Source: Caldilineaceae bacterium (lineage in GTDB: Bacteria > Chloroflexota > Anaerolineae > Caldilineales > Caldilineaceae). From it: DNA of 64,000 bases. Both the position numbers and the translations under genes were made by a program. Positions 17,403 to 28,192 of the stretch are shown piece by piece. Position 1 is the first letter of the stretch. Every line of letters starts with the position of its first letter. The stretch spans positions 138,349 through 202,348 of the forward strand of contig JALHQH010000020.1 in NCBI GenBank assembly GCA_022842065.1. The letters run 5' to 3'. Under the pieces are notes generated by a model. The model was not told the DNA's origin. It was given only the letters and a program-made list of their open reading frames with translations, and ran no database searches.

Positions 17403-17798
17403 ATGGATCGACGCATCACCAACCCCTGGACTTGGCAGGAACCCTTCGGCTTTGTCCACGCCCATGAAGTCAGCGCGGCGCAACATACCCTCTACTGTGC
17501 CGGCCAACTCTCGACCAACGATGAGGGCCATCCCGTCCATGCCGGTGACATCCGCGCCCAAGTCAACCAGGCCTTTGACAACGTGGAACGAGTTTTACAG
17601 GAAGCCGGCTACACCTTGGCCGATGTGACGCGGCTCAACTACTACAGCACCGATGTCGATGCGCTGTTAGCCAATTGGGATGCGATTACGAGCCGGTTGA
17701 CCGCGGGTGGCTGCCGCTGTACCAGCACACTGCTGGGCGTGGCCCGGCTGGCCTACCCGGAGATGCTAATCGAGATTGAAGCAACGGCGGCAAAATAG
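17403..17798 (+). CDS. RidA/YjgF family reactive-intermediate deaminase
   Basis: The 131-residue protein has the RidA pattern: LYCAGQLSTNDEGHPVHAGDIRAQVNQAFDNVERVLQEAGYTLADVTRLNYYSTDVDALL, then LGVARLAYPEMLIEIEATA. The Arg and Glu that hold the imine substrate in RidA are present as the R of VARL and the E of EIEA. RidA hydrolyses reactive enamines/imines from PLP enzymes, but many homologues act in catabolic pathways, and the usual STLLGV context is slightly modified here (CTSTLLGVARLAYP). TAGGAGG precedes the ATG. It stands alone and converges with pnp across a strong terminator. Confidence 0.85.
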   Translation: MDRRITNPWTWQEPFGFVHAHEVSAAQHTLYCAGQLSTNDEGHPVHAGDIRAQVNQAFDNVERVLQEAGYTLADVTRLNYYSTDVDALLANWDAITSRLTAGGCRCTSTLLGVARLAYPEMLIEIEATAAK

Positions 17799-17812
17799 CA
17801 GACTGGACCAAT

Positions 17813-17850
17813 AAAAAGAGCCGTAGTGCACCTGCACTACGGCTCTTTTT
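17813..17850. terminator. strong bidirectional terminator
   Basis: A perfect 18-bp stem (17813-17830 with 17833-17850) has a two-base loop, A5 on one side and T5 on the other. It terminates both the RidA gene (plus) and pnp (minus). Confidence 0.9.
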
Positions 17851-17865
17851 ATCAGCTATAACAAC

Positions 17866-20214
<2,349 letters not shown>

Positions 20215-20819
20215 AAGATTCTCCTTGGTAACATCGATCTGACGGTCGATCTGTTTGATCGACGAATCGATTGATAGTGGGAATTGGCGGGGCGACAAAG
20301 TGCCCGCGCTGAACACCCAATATCGATAACAAAACTTGACAACAAGATACGCAGCCCGCCAGTGCTGCCGAAATTGATGCGCTGATGCTAACGCCAACCT
20401 ACCACTGTCGATAAAAGGTACAAAGTACCCTCCATCCCAATGGCAAGACGTACGTAGCCAACGACCAATGCGTCAGTGGCGAGCAGCGTTACAACAGTGT
20501 CAAGCGAACTGAGAAGGGTGGAGAATGGATGCCGAGGTGCGGAACTGGAGAGCGACCCCAAACGGGCCGCAAGATTCAGTGCTGTTTGGGGGCACTCTCC
20601 AATGCCGAACCCCGACGAGCGCGAACTGCTATAGGCTGCATTGCTTGTAAACGCCTCTATTGGTTTTTAATCAACGATTTGTACGTTTTCAAGGCAACCG
20701 CAGTAAGAAATTCAACCACCTGCTCATTGTCGTCATGACACTGATGACGAACAATCAAACTTCATATGCTACTTTGCGCCCTACCCATCAGGCTGCAAAG
20801 TAAATGCACCTTAGACAGC
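20215..20819 (-). other. rpsO-pnp intergenic leader region
   Basis: No gene is seen in about 600 bases upstream of pnp. It holds the long hairpin at 20531-20616, a smaller stem (TACTTTGC with GCAAAGTA, about 20770-20803), and palindromic GATCGA/ATCGAT motifs near 20230-20270. A clear -10/-35 pair for pnp was not found by eye. Confidence 0.5.
20531..20616 (-). ncRNA. long hairpin in pnp leader
   Basis: Arms 20531-20563 and 20584-20616 pair over 33 positions with a 20-nt loop. Twenty-six pairs are Watson-Crick. Of the seven mismatches, four become G.U pairs only when the minus strand is transcribed, which matches the direction of pnp. This resembles in position the leader hairpin that RNase III cuts in enterobacterial pnp autoregulation, but the sequence is unrelated. 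Confidence 0.55.
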
Positions 20820-20859
20820 AAAAGGGGCGAGGGTCTTCCGGTCTAGACCTTCTCGCCCC
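20820..20859 (-). terminator. rpsO terminator
   Basis: On the minus strand GGGGCGAG pairs with CTCGCCCC (20852-20859 with 20824-20831), with an inner GGTCT/AGACC stem, followed by TTTTGC. It lies 13 bases past the rpsO stop. Confidence 0.85.
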
Positions 20860-20872
20860 ATTGATTCCTTTG

Positions 20873-21142
20873 CTATCGTCGCAGACCCAACCGCTGAATC
20901 AACTCTTGATACCGCGTTGTGTCGCTTTGGCGCAGATACGCCAGGTGCCGACGGCGTTGCCCAACCAACTTGAGCAGACCGCGCCGCGACCCTTCGTCGT
21001 GCTTGTGTTTATTCAAGTGCTCGACGAGAGAATTGATCCGTGTGGTCAAAATCGCCACCTGTACTTCCGGCGACCCCGTATCGTTGGGCGTCGTCTGGTA
21101 CTCACGAATCAAGTCGGCCTTTTGTTCTTTCGAAATAGACAT
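20873..21142 (-). CDS. rpsO: 30S ribosomal protein S15
   Basis: The 89-residue protein matches S15 along its whole length: [40 protein letters not shown], then [27 protein letters not shown] and [13 protein letters not shown]15 binds 16S rRNA helices 20-22 early in 30S assembly. The start at 21142 follows CAGGAGTACCAG; the longer frame to 21208 is not needed. It has its own promoter and long leader (21143-21422) and its own terminator, and pnp follows downstream on the same strand. Confidence 0.97.
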   Translation of the reverse strand: MSISKEQKADLIREYQTTPNDTGSPEVQVAILTTRINSLVEHLNKHKHDEGSRRGLLKLVGQRRRHLAYLRQSDTTRYQELIQRLGLRR

Positions 21143-21211
21143 CTGGTACTCCTGTTCTAGTAGATGCACAAACCCAGCAAAGCTGGAAAGTAAAAAGATA
21201 GAGTGCAATAT

Positions 21212-21257
21212 GACTTCATGGTTTCGCGCTTTGCTGCTTACTCCTCCATGAAATCAT
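21212..21257 (-). promoter_or_regulatory. hairpin in the rpsO leader
   Basis: TGACTTCATGG (21212-21222) pairs with CCATGAAATCA (21247-21257). The only mismatch becomes G.U on the minus strand. A second small stem (CCAGC-AAA-GCTGG) lies nearer the start codon, at about 21173-21186. Many bacteria regulate rpsO by S15 binding to its leader, so this is a candidate site. Confidence 0.4.
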
Positions 21258-21393
21258 CACTATAACTGATGGGTGCAATGTCAAAGGCTGCCACGATCAA
21301 TTGCCTACACAATAAATCACGAAATGCCACAGACTTGCCTTGGCCGGGACACCGCTGTACCGGGCGCGTATCCTAGCACAATCGTTCGGATCG

Positions 21394-21422
21394 ATTATAT
21401 CACCATTTGCGCATAACAACAA
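21394..21422 (-). promoter_or_regulatory. sigma70-type promoter for rpsO
   Basis: On the minus strand, TTGTTG (21422-21417), a 17-bp spacer and TATAAT (21399-21394) make a near-consensus promoter. It would give a leader of about 245 nt before the rpsO start codon. Confidence 0.7.
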
Positions 21423-21495
21423 ATTTTCATCCCCATCTTACAAGATATGTTGCCTACCGCGTGCTTAGATCAGGAAATTGTAGGCGCGAAATGAT

Positions 21496-21600
21496 AGACA
21501 AGGTGACAGGGTGACAAGAGACAAGGAGTCATACTCTCGTATCTTGCGGGTGCCACCCTGTCACCCTGTCACCTTGCCACCCTGTCACCTTGCCACGCCT
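21496..21600. repeat. 8-bp tandem repeat with inverted copies
   Basis: Five contiguous 8-bp units, CACCCTGT or CACCTTGC, fill 21554-21593. Inverse copies (ACAAGGTGACAGGGTGACA) lie at 21498-21516, so the whole block can fold back. It lies between the rpsO promoter and recD2. Confidence 0.75.
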
Positions 21601-21650
21601 CTCGTCTCTAAAACTTGCCCACCGGCCCCCAATCTGCTACGCTTGCGGCT

Positions 21651-24050
21651 ATGGATCTTTTACGCGGGGTGGTAGAACGGATCACCTATCACAATGAAGA
21701 AACGGGCTATACAGTTGCCAAGGTGACGCCGGAAAAACGCGGGCCCGCCGCCTTTGGCCGCGACTATCAAGTGCCCGTGGTTGGCAATATGCTGGGTGTC
21801 AATGTCGGCGAATCGGTGGAGTTGACGGGGCGCTGGACGATTCACGCGGAGTATGGCAAACAGTTTGTTGTCGAAAGTATGCGGACCGTGTTGCCGGCGA
21901 CGGTGGCCGGGATTGAAAAGTATCTGGGCAGTGGGTTGATTCGGGGGGTTGGGCCGGTGACGGCCAAGCGCATTGTCAAACATTTTGGCGTCGAGACATT
22001 GACAATGATTGAAGAGCAACCCCATCGGCTCAACGAGGTGCCCGGCGTTGGCCGTGTGCGCACGCAGATGATCACCGCGGCGTGGGAAGAGCAGAAGGCG
22101 ATCAAGGAAGTGATGCTCTTCCTGCAAAGCCATGGGGTGAGCACCAGCTTGGCCACCAAGATCTATAAATTTTATGGCGACAACGCGATTGGTGTGGTGC
22201 GGCAAGATCCCTACCGCCTCGCCCGCGACATCTTTGGCATTGGTTTTCTCACTGCCGACCGCATCGCCCAATCCATGGGCCTTGCCCCTGATGCTCCCGA
22301 ACGGGTCGCCGCCGGGATCGCCTATGCGCTCAGCCAGGCGACCGATGATGGTCATGTCTTTTTGCCGACGTCCGAACTGGTGCGCCAATCGGTGGAACTG
22401 TTGGATGTGACGCCGCAGCAGATCGGTTTGGGCTTGGTGCGGCTGTGGGGCGAAGAGCAGGTGAAAGTCACCGCCACGCCCGGCGCAGAAGAGATGATCT
22501 TGCCGATTGCGCCCCGCCCCGTTGACGCGATTCCCCAACTCATTGCCGAGCAGGGGCAGATCTATGCCGCCGCCACGCCGGCCCAAGCCGAAAAGCTGTT
22601 GCAGGCCGAAAACGCCATCTATCTCACCAGTCTCTATTATAGTGAAGTGGGGGTCGCTGGGCGGATCAAACGGCTGCTGCGCGACGGCGAAAGTCGTTTT
22701 GATCACTTCCGTATGACGCGCTTTGATTGGACCGCGGCCTTTACCGCCGCCGAGCGCCACCACGGCCTGAAACTCGCCCCACAGCAACATGGGGCGATTC
22801 GTGCCGCGCTGACTCATCGTTTTACCGTGTTGACTGGTGGCCCAGGCACCGGCAAAACCACCTCAATTCGCGTGCTGTTGCAACTGTGCGAGGCGTATAA
22901 TCATCAGGTCGTGCTCACCGCACCGACTGGCCGCGCGGCGAAGCGTTTGGCCGAAACAACCGGGCGCGAGGCGAAAACGATCCATCGCCTGCTCGAATTT
23001 AAGCCGGCGGAAGGGATGGCCTTTCAGCGCAACGAAGAGAACCCGTTGGAAGGCGATCTACTGATCGTTGACGAAGCCTCCATGCTTGATCTCGTGCTGA
23101 CCAATCACTTGCTCAAAGCGATTCCGCCGGGGATGCATCTGCTGCTCGTCGGCGATGTCGATCAGCTGCCTAGTGTGGGCGCGGGGAATGTCTTGAAAGA
23201 TCTGATCGCTGCAGTGGAAGGAGCCGACGTCGGTCGTCCGTCATTACTTGCGGGTGCCTTTTGGGCGCGTCAATCTGCTGTCGTCCGCCTGCAAACGATC
23301 TTCCGCCAAGAGGCTGGCAGTTACATCATTACCAACGCCCATCGCATCAACGCCGGTGAGAGCCCGACCGTTGACAACGATCATGCCACCGATTTTTTTC
23401 TCTTTCGCACCGAAGAGCCGGAGCGGGCGGCCCAAATCTGTGTGGAATTGGTGCAGAGCCGGATTCCCAAACGGTTTGCCATTCCGACGCAGGATATTCA
23501 GGTGCTCAGCCCCATGCACCGCGGGGTCGTCGGAGTCGGTGCCCTTAATGAGGCGCTGCAAGCTGCGATCAACCCTGCCTCGCCCCAACGACCGGAGCGA
23601 CGCATTGGCAATCGCGCCTACCGCGTGGGCGACCGGGTGATGCAGATTCGTAACAACTACGATAAAGAAGTTTATAATGGCGACATGGGCATCATCCAAG
23701 CGATGGACATGGAGCTGCAAAAAGTTACGGTCACCGTGGATGGGCGACCGGTAGTCTACGATTTTCTAGAGCTGGATGAACTGGTGCATGCATACGCGAT
23801 CAGTATTCATAAAAGCCAAGGCAGCGAATTTCCGGCGGTGGTCATCCCTGTTTTGACCAGCCACTATATGTTGCTGCAGCGTAATTTGCTTTATACTGCG
23901 GTTACCCGGGCCCGCCGGCTGGTCGTGCTGGTCGGCCAACCCAAGGCGATTGCGATGGCGGTCCGCAATAACAAAGTCTCCGAACGGTTCACCGGACTCA
24001 GTGAACGTTTGACGGGCGTTGCGGTAAGCGAGATAATAGGTGACAGTTAA
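21651..24050 (+). CDS. recD2: RecD2-type ATP-dependent DNA helicase
   Basis: This 799-residue protein matches the RecD-like (YrrC/RecD2) family found without RecBC. An N-terminal OB-like part (LLRGVVERITYHNEETGYTVAKV) is followed by helix-hairpin-helix repeats (YLGSGLIRGVGPVTAKRIVKHFG, LNEVPGVGRVRT) and the superfamily 1B helicase core. Walker A is GGPGTGKTTS from Gly396. Walker B is LLIVDEASMLD, motif III is LLVGDVDQLPSVGAGNVL, and the C-terminal motif is HAYAISIHKSQGSEFPAVV. It unwinds DNA 5' to 3' in repair. The start at 21651 fits the conserved N-terminus, although no good ribosome site is visible. An 8-bp tandem-repeat hairpin lies upstream and another repeat block follows. Confidence 0.93.
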   Translation: MDLLRGVVERITYHNEETGYTVAKVTPEKRGPAAFGRDYQVPVVGNMLGVNVGESVELTGRWTIHAEYGKQFVVESMRTVLPATVAGIEKYLGSGLIRGVGPVTAKRIVKHFGVETLTMIEEQPHRLNEVPGVGRVRTQMITAAWEEQKAIKEVMLFLQSHGVSTSLATKIYKFYGDNAIGVVRQDPYRLARDIFGIGFLTADRIAQSMGLAPDAPERVAAGIAYALSQATDDGHVFLPTSELVRQSVELLDVTPQQIGLGLVRLWGEEQVKVTATPGAEEMILPIAPRPVDAIPQLIAEQGQIYAAATPAQAEKLLQAENAIYLTSLYYSEVGVAGRIKRLLRDGESRFDHFRMTRFDWTAAFTAAERHHGLKLAPQQHGAIRAALTHRFTVLTGGPGTGKTTSIRVLLQLCEAYNHQVVLTAPTGRAAKRLAETTGREAKTIHRLLEFKPAEGMAFQRNEENPLEGDLLIVDEASMLDLVLTNHLLKAIPPGMHLLLVGDVDQLPSVGAGNVLKDLIAAVEGADVGRPSLLAGAFWARQSAVVRLQTIFRQEAGSYIITNAHRINAGESPTVDNDHATDFFLFRTEEPERAAQICVELVQSRIPKRFAIPTQDIQVLSPMHRGVVGVGALNEALQAAINPASPQRPERRIGNRAYRVGDRVMQIRNNYDKEVYNGDMGIIQAMDMELQKVTVTVDGRPVVYDFLELDELVHAYAISIHKSQGSEFPAVVIPVLTSHYMLLQRNLLYTAVTRARRLVVLVGQPKAIAMAVRNNKVSERFTGLSERLTGVAVSEIIGDS

Positions 24051-24195
24051 ATTAGTCGTTTAGTCGTGTGGTCAAGTAGTCGCGTGGTTGTTTGGTCATT
24101 GGATGGTTGTTACTGATCTTGCCTGATTAATTATCGGGAGAACCGCTGGGCTATATGACCAAACGACGACGCGACTAATCGACCAAGCGACCAAA
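24051..24195. repeat. degenerate TAGTCG/GGTC repeat hairpin
   Basis: Direct copies of TAGTCG(T/C)G and GTGGTC at 24052-24106 are matched by inverse copies (GACCAAACGACGACGCGACT) at 24157-24195. They flank 50 bases of unique DNA between recD2 and the next gene. A TAGTCGTGTGGTCA core recurs near 63083. Confidence 0.65.
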
Positions 24196-24214
24196 ATCCT
24201 GAAAGGATCAACAA

Positions 24215-24973
24215 ATGCTTCCCATTGCTGTGCAACTTTATAGTTTGCGCAATCTACAGATGCCCTTCCCCGCATTGCTGGCCGAAGTCGCCGCGATTGG
24301 CTACACCGGTGTCGAGACGATTGGTACGCACAATCTGTCTGCCGACGAGATGAAGCGGCTGCTGCGCCAAAATGGCCTGCGCGCCTGTTCCAGCCACGTC
24401 GCGCTCAAAGTGTTGCAAAGTGATCTCGATGGCGTGATTGCCTTTAACCAGGCGATCGGCAACCAGGTGATCGTCCTCCCCTTTTTGGCCCCTGAAGATC
24501 GGGGCGCGACCGGCAGCGCGTGGACCCAACTGGGTGAGCAACTTAACCTGATTGGCCAACGTTGCAGCGCCGAAGGGATGCAACTGCTCTATCACAACCA
24601 CGCCTTTGAGATGGAAAAAATCGAAGGCAAACTCGCGATTGACTGGATGATGGAGGCCGCCTCTGCCGTCAACGTCGGTTTTGAGATGGATCTGGCCTGG
24701 GTAGCGCGTGGTGGCGTCGATGGCGTTGAATTGCTCGGTCGTTATCAAGGCCGTTGCCCCCGCGTCCACTGCAAGGATCTCGCCCCCGCAGGCGAGAACG
24801 AAGATCAGATGGGCTTTGCCGACGTCGGCCACGGCACCCTCGATTGGTCAAAACTGCTGCCGGCCGCCAAAAAAGCCGGTGCCGAGTGGTACATTGTGGA
24901 ACACGATCTGCCCAAGGAACCGCTGGTCAGCGTCCGCCGCAGCTTTGAATTCCTCAAGGGTCAATTGAGCTGA
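24215..24973 (+). CDS. sugar phosphate isomerase/epimerase-like TIM-barrel protein
   Basis: The 252-residue protein has the xylose-isomerase-like AP endonuclease-2 fold: IAVQLYSLRNLQMPFPALLAEVAAIGYTGVETIG, LLYHNHAFEM, VGFEMDLAWVARGG, and RVHCKDLAP. The Glu, His and Asp residues in those blocks probably bind a divalent metal. Members isomerise or dehydrate sugars and polyols, and substrate cannot be predicted. GAAAGGATC precedes the ATG. It stands alone between two repeat blocks; the PIG-L gene follows in the same direction 139 bases later. Confidence 0.82.
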   Translation: MLPIAVQLYSLRNLQMPFPALLAEVAAIGYTGVETIGTHNLSADEMKRLLRQNGLRACSSHVALKVLQSDLDGVIAFNQAIGNQVIVLPFLAPEDRGATGSAWTQLGEQLNLIGQRCSAEGMQLLYHNHAFEMEKIEGKLAIDWMMEAASAVNVGFEMDLAWVARGGVDGVELLGRYQGRCPRVHCKDLAPAGENEDQMGFADVGHGTLDWSKLLPAAKKAGAEWYIVEHDLPKEPLVSVRRSFEFLKGQLS

Positions 24974-24978
24974 ATGTA

Positions 24979-25080
24979 ATGCGTGAAACGTGATGCGTGA
25001 AACGTGATTTTTCGTTAAGCACTTAACATGCGCCTACGGCCTATCACGCAGCATGCAGCACGTTTCACGTTTCACGTTTT
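24979..25080. repeat. 14-bp tandem repeat with inverted copies
   Basis: GCGTGAAACGTGAT occurs twice in tandem (24981-24994, 24995-25008). Inverse copies (CACGTTTCACGTTTCACGTT) end the block at 25060-25079. The two arms can form a hairpin between two co-directed genes. Confidence 0.7.
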
Positions 25081-25112
25081 AATTAGAGCAGCGCTAAAAG
25101 GAGTTGGCACGC

Positions 25113-25880
25113 GTGAGCAAGAGCACTTATACCCCCCACCGGGCGATGGCGATTGTGGCCCATCCGGATGATATTGAATTTGGCTCGGTTGGTACAATTG
25201 CCCGCTGGGTACAGGAAGGCTGTGCTGTCGCCTATGTCTTGGTGACCAGTGGTGATGTGGGCATTGCCGAGCCGGGGATGACTAAGGCCCGGGCGGCTGA
25301 AATTCGCGAAGTAGAAACCCTGGCCGCTGCGAAAATTGTCGGCGTCAGTGATGTAACTTTCCTGCGCGTGCCCGATGGCATGGTCGAAAACACGATGGAA
25401 CTGCGCAAGCGGCTGGTCCGCGAAATTCGCCGCTTCAAACCCGAAGTGATTATCGCCATGGACCCGACGATGATGTTCACCCCGATGGGCGGCATCAACC
25501 ATCCCGATCACCGCGCCGTGGGCGAAGCGACGATGGATGCGATCTTCCCAGCCTGTGGACAGCCCAACCTTTTTCAAGAGCTGGAAGAGGAAGGCATCTA
25601 TGCCCACAAGGTGCGCAAGGTTTACGTTGCCTCGCGCGGCCAGGGTGATACCTTTATCGACATCAGCAACACGATTGATCTGAAGATCGAGGCTCTTAAA
25701 GCACACGTGAGCCAGGTGGGTGCGATGGAAGGGTTGGAGGAGCGCATCCGCGGCTTCTCTGCCACGACTGGTAAAGGCAAAGAGATGGATTTTGCCGAAG
25801 CCTTTCGGGTGCTCACGATTGAGAGCGACGAAACCTGGGCGCGGCTGCTTGAGCAGCAAAAGGCGATCCGCGCCGCCTAA
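25113..25880 (+). CDS. PIG-L/LmbE family deacetylase
   Basis: The 255-residue enzyme has the zinc-binding AHPDDIEFG motif near residue 16 and a downstream NHPDHRAVGEATMDAIFP motif, which together define the LmbE/PIG-L N-deacetylases. These remove acetyl groups from N-acetylglucosaminyl or related conjugates (GlcNAc-PI, mycothiol, bacillithiol precursors). A GTG at 25113 is chosen because AAAAGGAG lies 9 bases upstream; the in-frame TTG at 25104 overlaps that site. A terminator follows. No thiol-biosynthesis partner is adjacent, so the substrate is open. Confidence 0.87.
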   Translation: MSKSTYTPHRAMAIVAHPDDIEFGSVGTIARWVQEGCAVAYVLVTSGDVGIAEPGMTKARAAEIREVETLAAAKIVGVSDVTFLRVPDGMVENTMELRKRLVREIRRFKPEVIIAMDPTMMFTPMGGINHPDHRAVGEATMDAIFPACGQPNLFQELEEEGIYAHKVRKVYVASRGQGDTFIDISNTIDLKIEALKAHVSQVGAMEGLEERIRGFSATTGKGKEMDFAEAFRVLTIESDETWARLLEQQKAIRAA

Positions 25881-25899
25881 TCGTTGTTAAGATTTTTCT

Positions 25900-25963
25900 A
25901 AAACACGGGTTGCAGCAAAGCCGGATCAACGGTCGATTCGCTTTGCCTGCCGCCCGTGTTTTC
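25900..25963 (+). terminator. terminator after PIG-L gene
   Basis: AAAACACGGG pairs with CCCGTGTTTT, and the inner GCAAAGC pairs with GCTTTGC. TTTTCG follows. It lies 20 bases past the stop at 25880. Confidence 0.75.
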
Positions 25964-25971
25964 GTGTCCAG

Positions 25972-26041
25972 TGACGACCGACGGTCGACCGACGACCGGC
26001 GGCTGAGCTCGTCGAAGCCATAGGTCGCCAGTCGCCAGTCG
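25972..26041. repeat. degenerate GACGACCG / GTCGCCA repeat block
   Basis: Short overlapping units (ACGACCGACGGTCGACCGAC, then GTCGCCAGTCGCCAGTCG) fill the gap before the helicase gene. They form local palindromes and carry no ribosome site. Confidence 0.55.
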
Positions 26042-26061
26042 TTATAGAAACTAAGCTACCC

Positions 26062-27774
26062 ATGTTCGAATTACGTCTACATCAACAGGCTGCGATCCAA
26101 GCGGCGCTGAATAAACCAATCGGCGGCGTTTTAACCGCAGTCATCCCCCCTGGCGGTGGCAAGACCATTCTCGCCTTGTCGGTGCTTGATGCGCTGCACA
26201 AAACGCGGCGCATCGACGCAGCCATCGTCCTTACCCCCCGTTTGGGGCTCTGTTCCCAGTTCGAGCTGGACTGGAAGTCGGTGCGCGCCCACTTTCAGCC
26301 CAGCGCGATGGGTGCGATTGTCCACCGCGAGAATGCCGCGCTCAACAGCTTGCGCGGCTTTGGGTATGTGAGCAGTTATCAATCGCTCTGTGCCGACCCT
26401 GCCGCGCATCGCCTCTTCGCTCGTCGCCACAAAGGGCGGCTTGCGCTTGTCTGTGACGAGGCGCACTACCTGGGCGAAAAGCTCTATGGCAGTGGTGATA
26501 CCACGCAGGCTGCCAAAATTTTAGGCGAGCTCGACGAATTTGCCGCCTTCAAGCTGGTGATGACCGGCACCCCCTACCGCGCCGATGACAACCCGATCAT
26601 CTTTGCGGACTACAGCGACGAGGGGCGCATCCGTGCGGATGTCGAGCTAACCTATGGCGATGGCGTGGCCCAAGGTTTTCTCCGTCCGCTCGATGCTACC
26701 CTCTTTGACGGCAAGCTCTACCAGACGCGTCGTCGCCAACACCAAGGCAAAACGCGCTACGCCACCGAAGAGGTCGAACTGCGCTACACCAGCCAGCAGT
26801 TGACCAAAGTCGCCACCGATCCGCAATTTTGGGAAGTCGCGGCCCGTCATGCCTTGGAGAAGGTCAAAGAGTTACAGGAGATTTGGCCGCGCTACTGTGG
26901 CATTGTCGGCTGTGCGAACCAAGCCCATGCGCGCGAAGTCCTGGCCTTTTTGCAAGGGTTGGGTGCGCGCTGTCTGCTGGCCGTCTCTGATGACAACAAC
27001 GCTCATGACAATCTGCGCCTCTTTAAAAATGGTGGCTGGGATATGTTGGTCACCGTCGGCATGGCCCACGTTGGTTATGATTACAAACCGATTGCCGTTG
27101 CCGCCGTACTCAACGGCATTCGCGAGTTCAATTGGCTTGATCAATTCACGATGCGTGCCGGGCGCATGGCCCCCGAACGTCCTAATGAAGAGCAGACCGC
27201 CTGGATCTTCGGCATCAACGACCGCGCCATGCGTAAATATGTGACCACCAAACGGGTCGAAGCACAACGGGCGATCCGGCTGTTGGAGGAAAGCTGTGGG
27301 GCCAAGACGGCCTCTGATGTCAGCCCCGGCAGTGGTGAAGGGCCGCGCCTGGTTTATCATGGCATTTCGTTGGAGGGGATTGCCGGCATTGGTTTTGGCC
27401 ATAATGGCTATTCGGCTGAGCTGGAAGAAGAAGAGGCCGCCAACGATGCCACACCCGTTGCGGATGATGGCGAACTCTTCACGGAAAAGGAAAAACGCGA
27501 ACAACTACGCCGCCGTCGCCACGGCTTGGTCAACCAATATGCGGGTAAACTGCATGGCCAGGTCAACGGAGATACGATCCGCCAGGTCAACGCCCTGCTG
27601 TTGCAACGTTTCGGCAAACCGGTCAACTTGTGTAGCCCGGAGGAGTTGCTGCGCCAGATTGCCTGGTTGGAAAGCACCCTTGGTCTGGCCGTTGAAGCGG
27701 AAAAGCCGGCCGAGAAGCCACCTGCCTCACTGGACGATGAGAAAGTGGAGTATATCCAGGCTGGATTATTTTAG
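26062..27774 (+). CDS. superfamily II DEAH-box helicase/ATPase
   Basis: This 570-residue protein begins LRLHQQAAIQAAL, a Q-motif-like opening. Walker A is PPGGGKT (about 29-35) and the DEAH box is VCDEAHYLGE. Motif III-like MTGTPYRADDNP, then ITVGMAHVGYDYKP-like and QFTMRAGRMAPERP blocks (motif VI region) complete the helicase core. The C-terminal 150 residues are charged and specific (LFTEKEKREQLRRRRHGLVNQYAGKL). It resembles restriction-type or phage-type DEAD/DEAH helicases, but no methylase or nuclease partner is adjacent. The ATG lacks a clear ribosome site. Its substrate is unknown. Confidence 0.83.
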   Translation: MFELRLHQQAAIQAALNKPIGGVLTAVIPPGGGKTILALSVLDALHKTRRIDAAIVLTPRLGLCSQFELDWKSVRAHFQPSAMGAIVHRENAALNSLRGFGYVSSYQSLCADPAAHRLFARRHKGRLALVCDEAHYLGEKLYGSGDTTQAAKILGELDEFAAFKLVMTGTPYRADDNPIIFADYSDEGRIRADVELTYGDGVAQGFLRPLDATLFDGKLYQTRRRQHQGKTRYATEEVELRYTSQQLTKVATDPQFWEVAARHALEKVKELQEIWPRYCGIVGCANQAHAREVLAFLQGLGARCLLAVSDDNNAHDNLRLFKNGGWDMLVTVGMAHVGYDYKPIAVAAVLNGIREFNWLDQFTMRAGRMAPERPNEEQTAWIFGINDRAMRKYVTTKRVEAQRAIRLLEESCGAKTASDVSPGSGEGPRLVYHGISLEGIAGIGFGHNGYSAELEEEEAANDATPVADDGELFTEKEKREQLRRRRHGLVNQYAGKLHGQVNGDTIRQVNALLLQRFGKPVNLCSPEELLRQIAWLESTLGLAVEAEKPAEKPPASLDDEKVEYIQAGLF

Positions 27775-27819
27775 TGTAAACCGGCGTATTACGCAGGGAA
27801 GCGTCGATATGCCATAGAT

Positions 27820-27849
27820 TTGACTTAGTACTCTATGTAGTACTACAAT
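27820..27849 (+). promoter_or_regulatory. hicAB promoter with internal operator
   Basis: TTGACT (27820-27825), an 18-bp spacer and TACAAT (27844-27849) form a good promoter. TAGTACT (27826-27832) and its inverse AGTACTA (27839-27845) fill the spacer, a position suited to autorepression by a toxin-antitoxin complex. A second TTGACT lies near 27870. Confidence 0.6.
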
Positions 27850-27953
27850 GACTGAGCATAGATTTTAATTGACTCAAATTCTTTTCTGCTATGTAAAATA
27901 AATAAAATCAATCAAGTCTGGCCCTGTGGCTAAACCATAAGTTGACGTTTTCA

Positions 27954-28187
27954 ATGACAAAACGTGAGAAGCAACTCAGCCAGTTGCGTAATAATCCGAA
28001 AAATGTGCGCTTTGACGAACTTGACACAATATTACTGGGGTTAGGATTTGAAAAGCGTCAACGTGGTACAAGCCATGCGGTTTATACACGGGAAAAACAT
28101 CGCATCACGATACCATTTCGTAAGCCATTCATCAAGCCGATTTATGTTAAGCTAGTACTAGCATTGCTAGATGAGTTGGGAGGATAG
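27954..28187 (+). CDS. hicA: HicA-like mRNA interferase toxin
   Basis: The 77-residue protein has the HicA double-stranded-RNA-binding fold: DELDTILLGLGFEKRQRGTSHAVYT followed by HRITIPFRKPFIKPIYVKLVLALL. The His of GTSH is the expected catalytic residue, and FRKPFIKPIYV matches the conserved C-terminal strand and helix. HicA toxins cleave mRNA when free. The ATG at 27954 is preferred over a TTG at 27942. It overlaps nothing and is followed 5 bases later by the antitoxin gene, the usual toxin-first order. Confidence 0.85.
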   Translation: MTKREKQLSQLRNNPKNVRFDELDTILLGLGFEKRQRGTSHAVYTREKHRITIPFRKPFIKPIYVKLVLALLDELGG

Positions 28188-28192
28188 TCAAG

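Noticed and set aside
21554..21593. Possible CRISPR array from repeated 8-bp units
   Set aside because: Units are contiguous, with no spacers, and far shorter than CRISPR repeats; no cas genes are in the window.
21660..22817. Minus-strand open frame inside recD2
   Set aside because: Shadow of a strongly coding helicase gene; no recognisable protein features.
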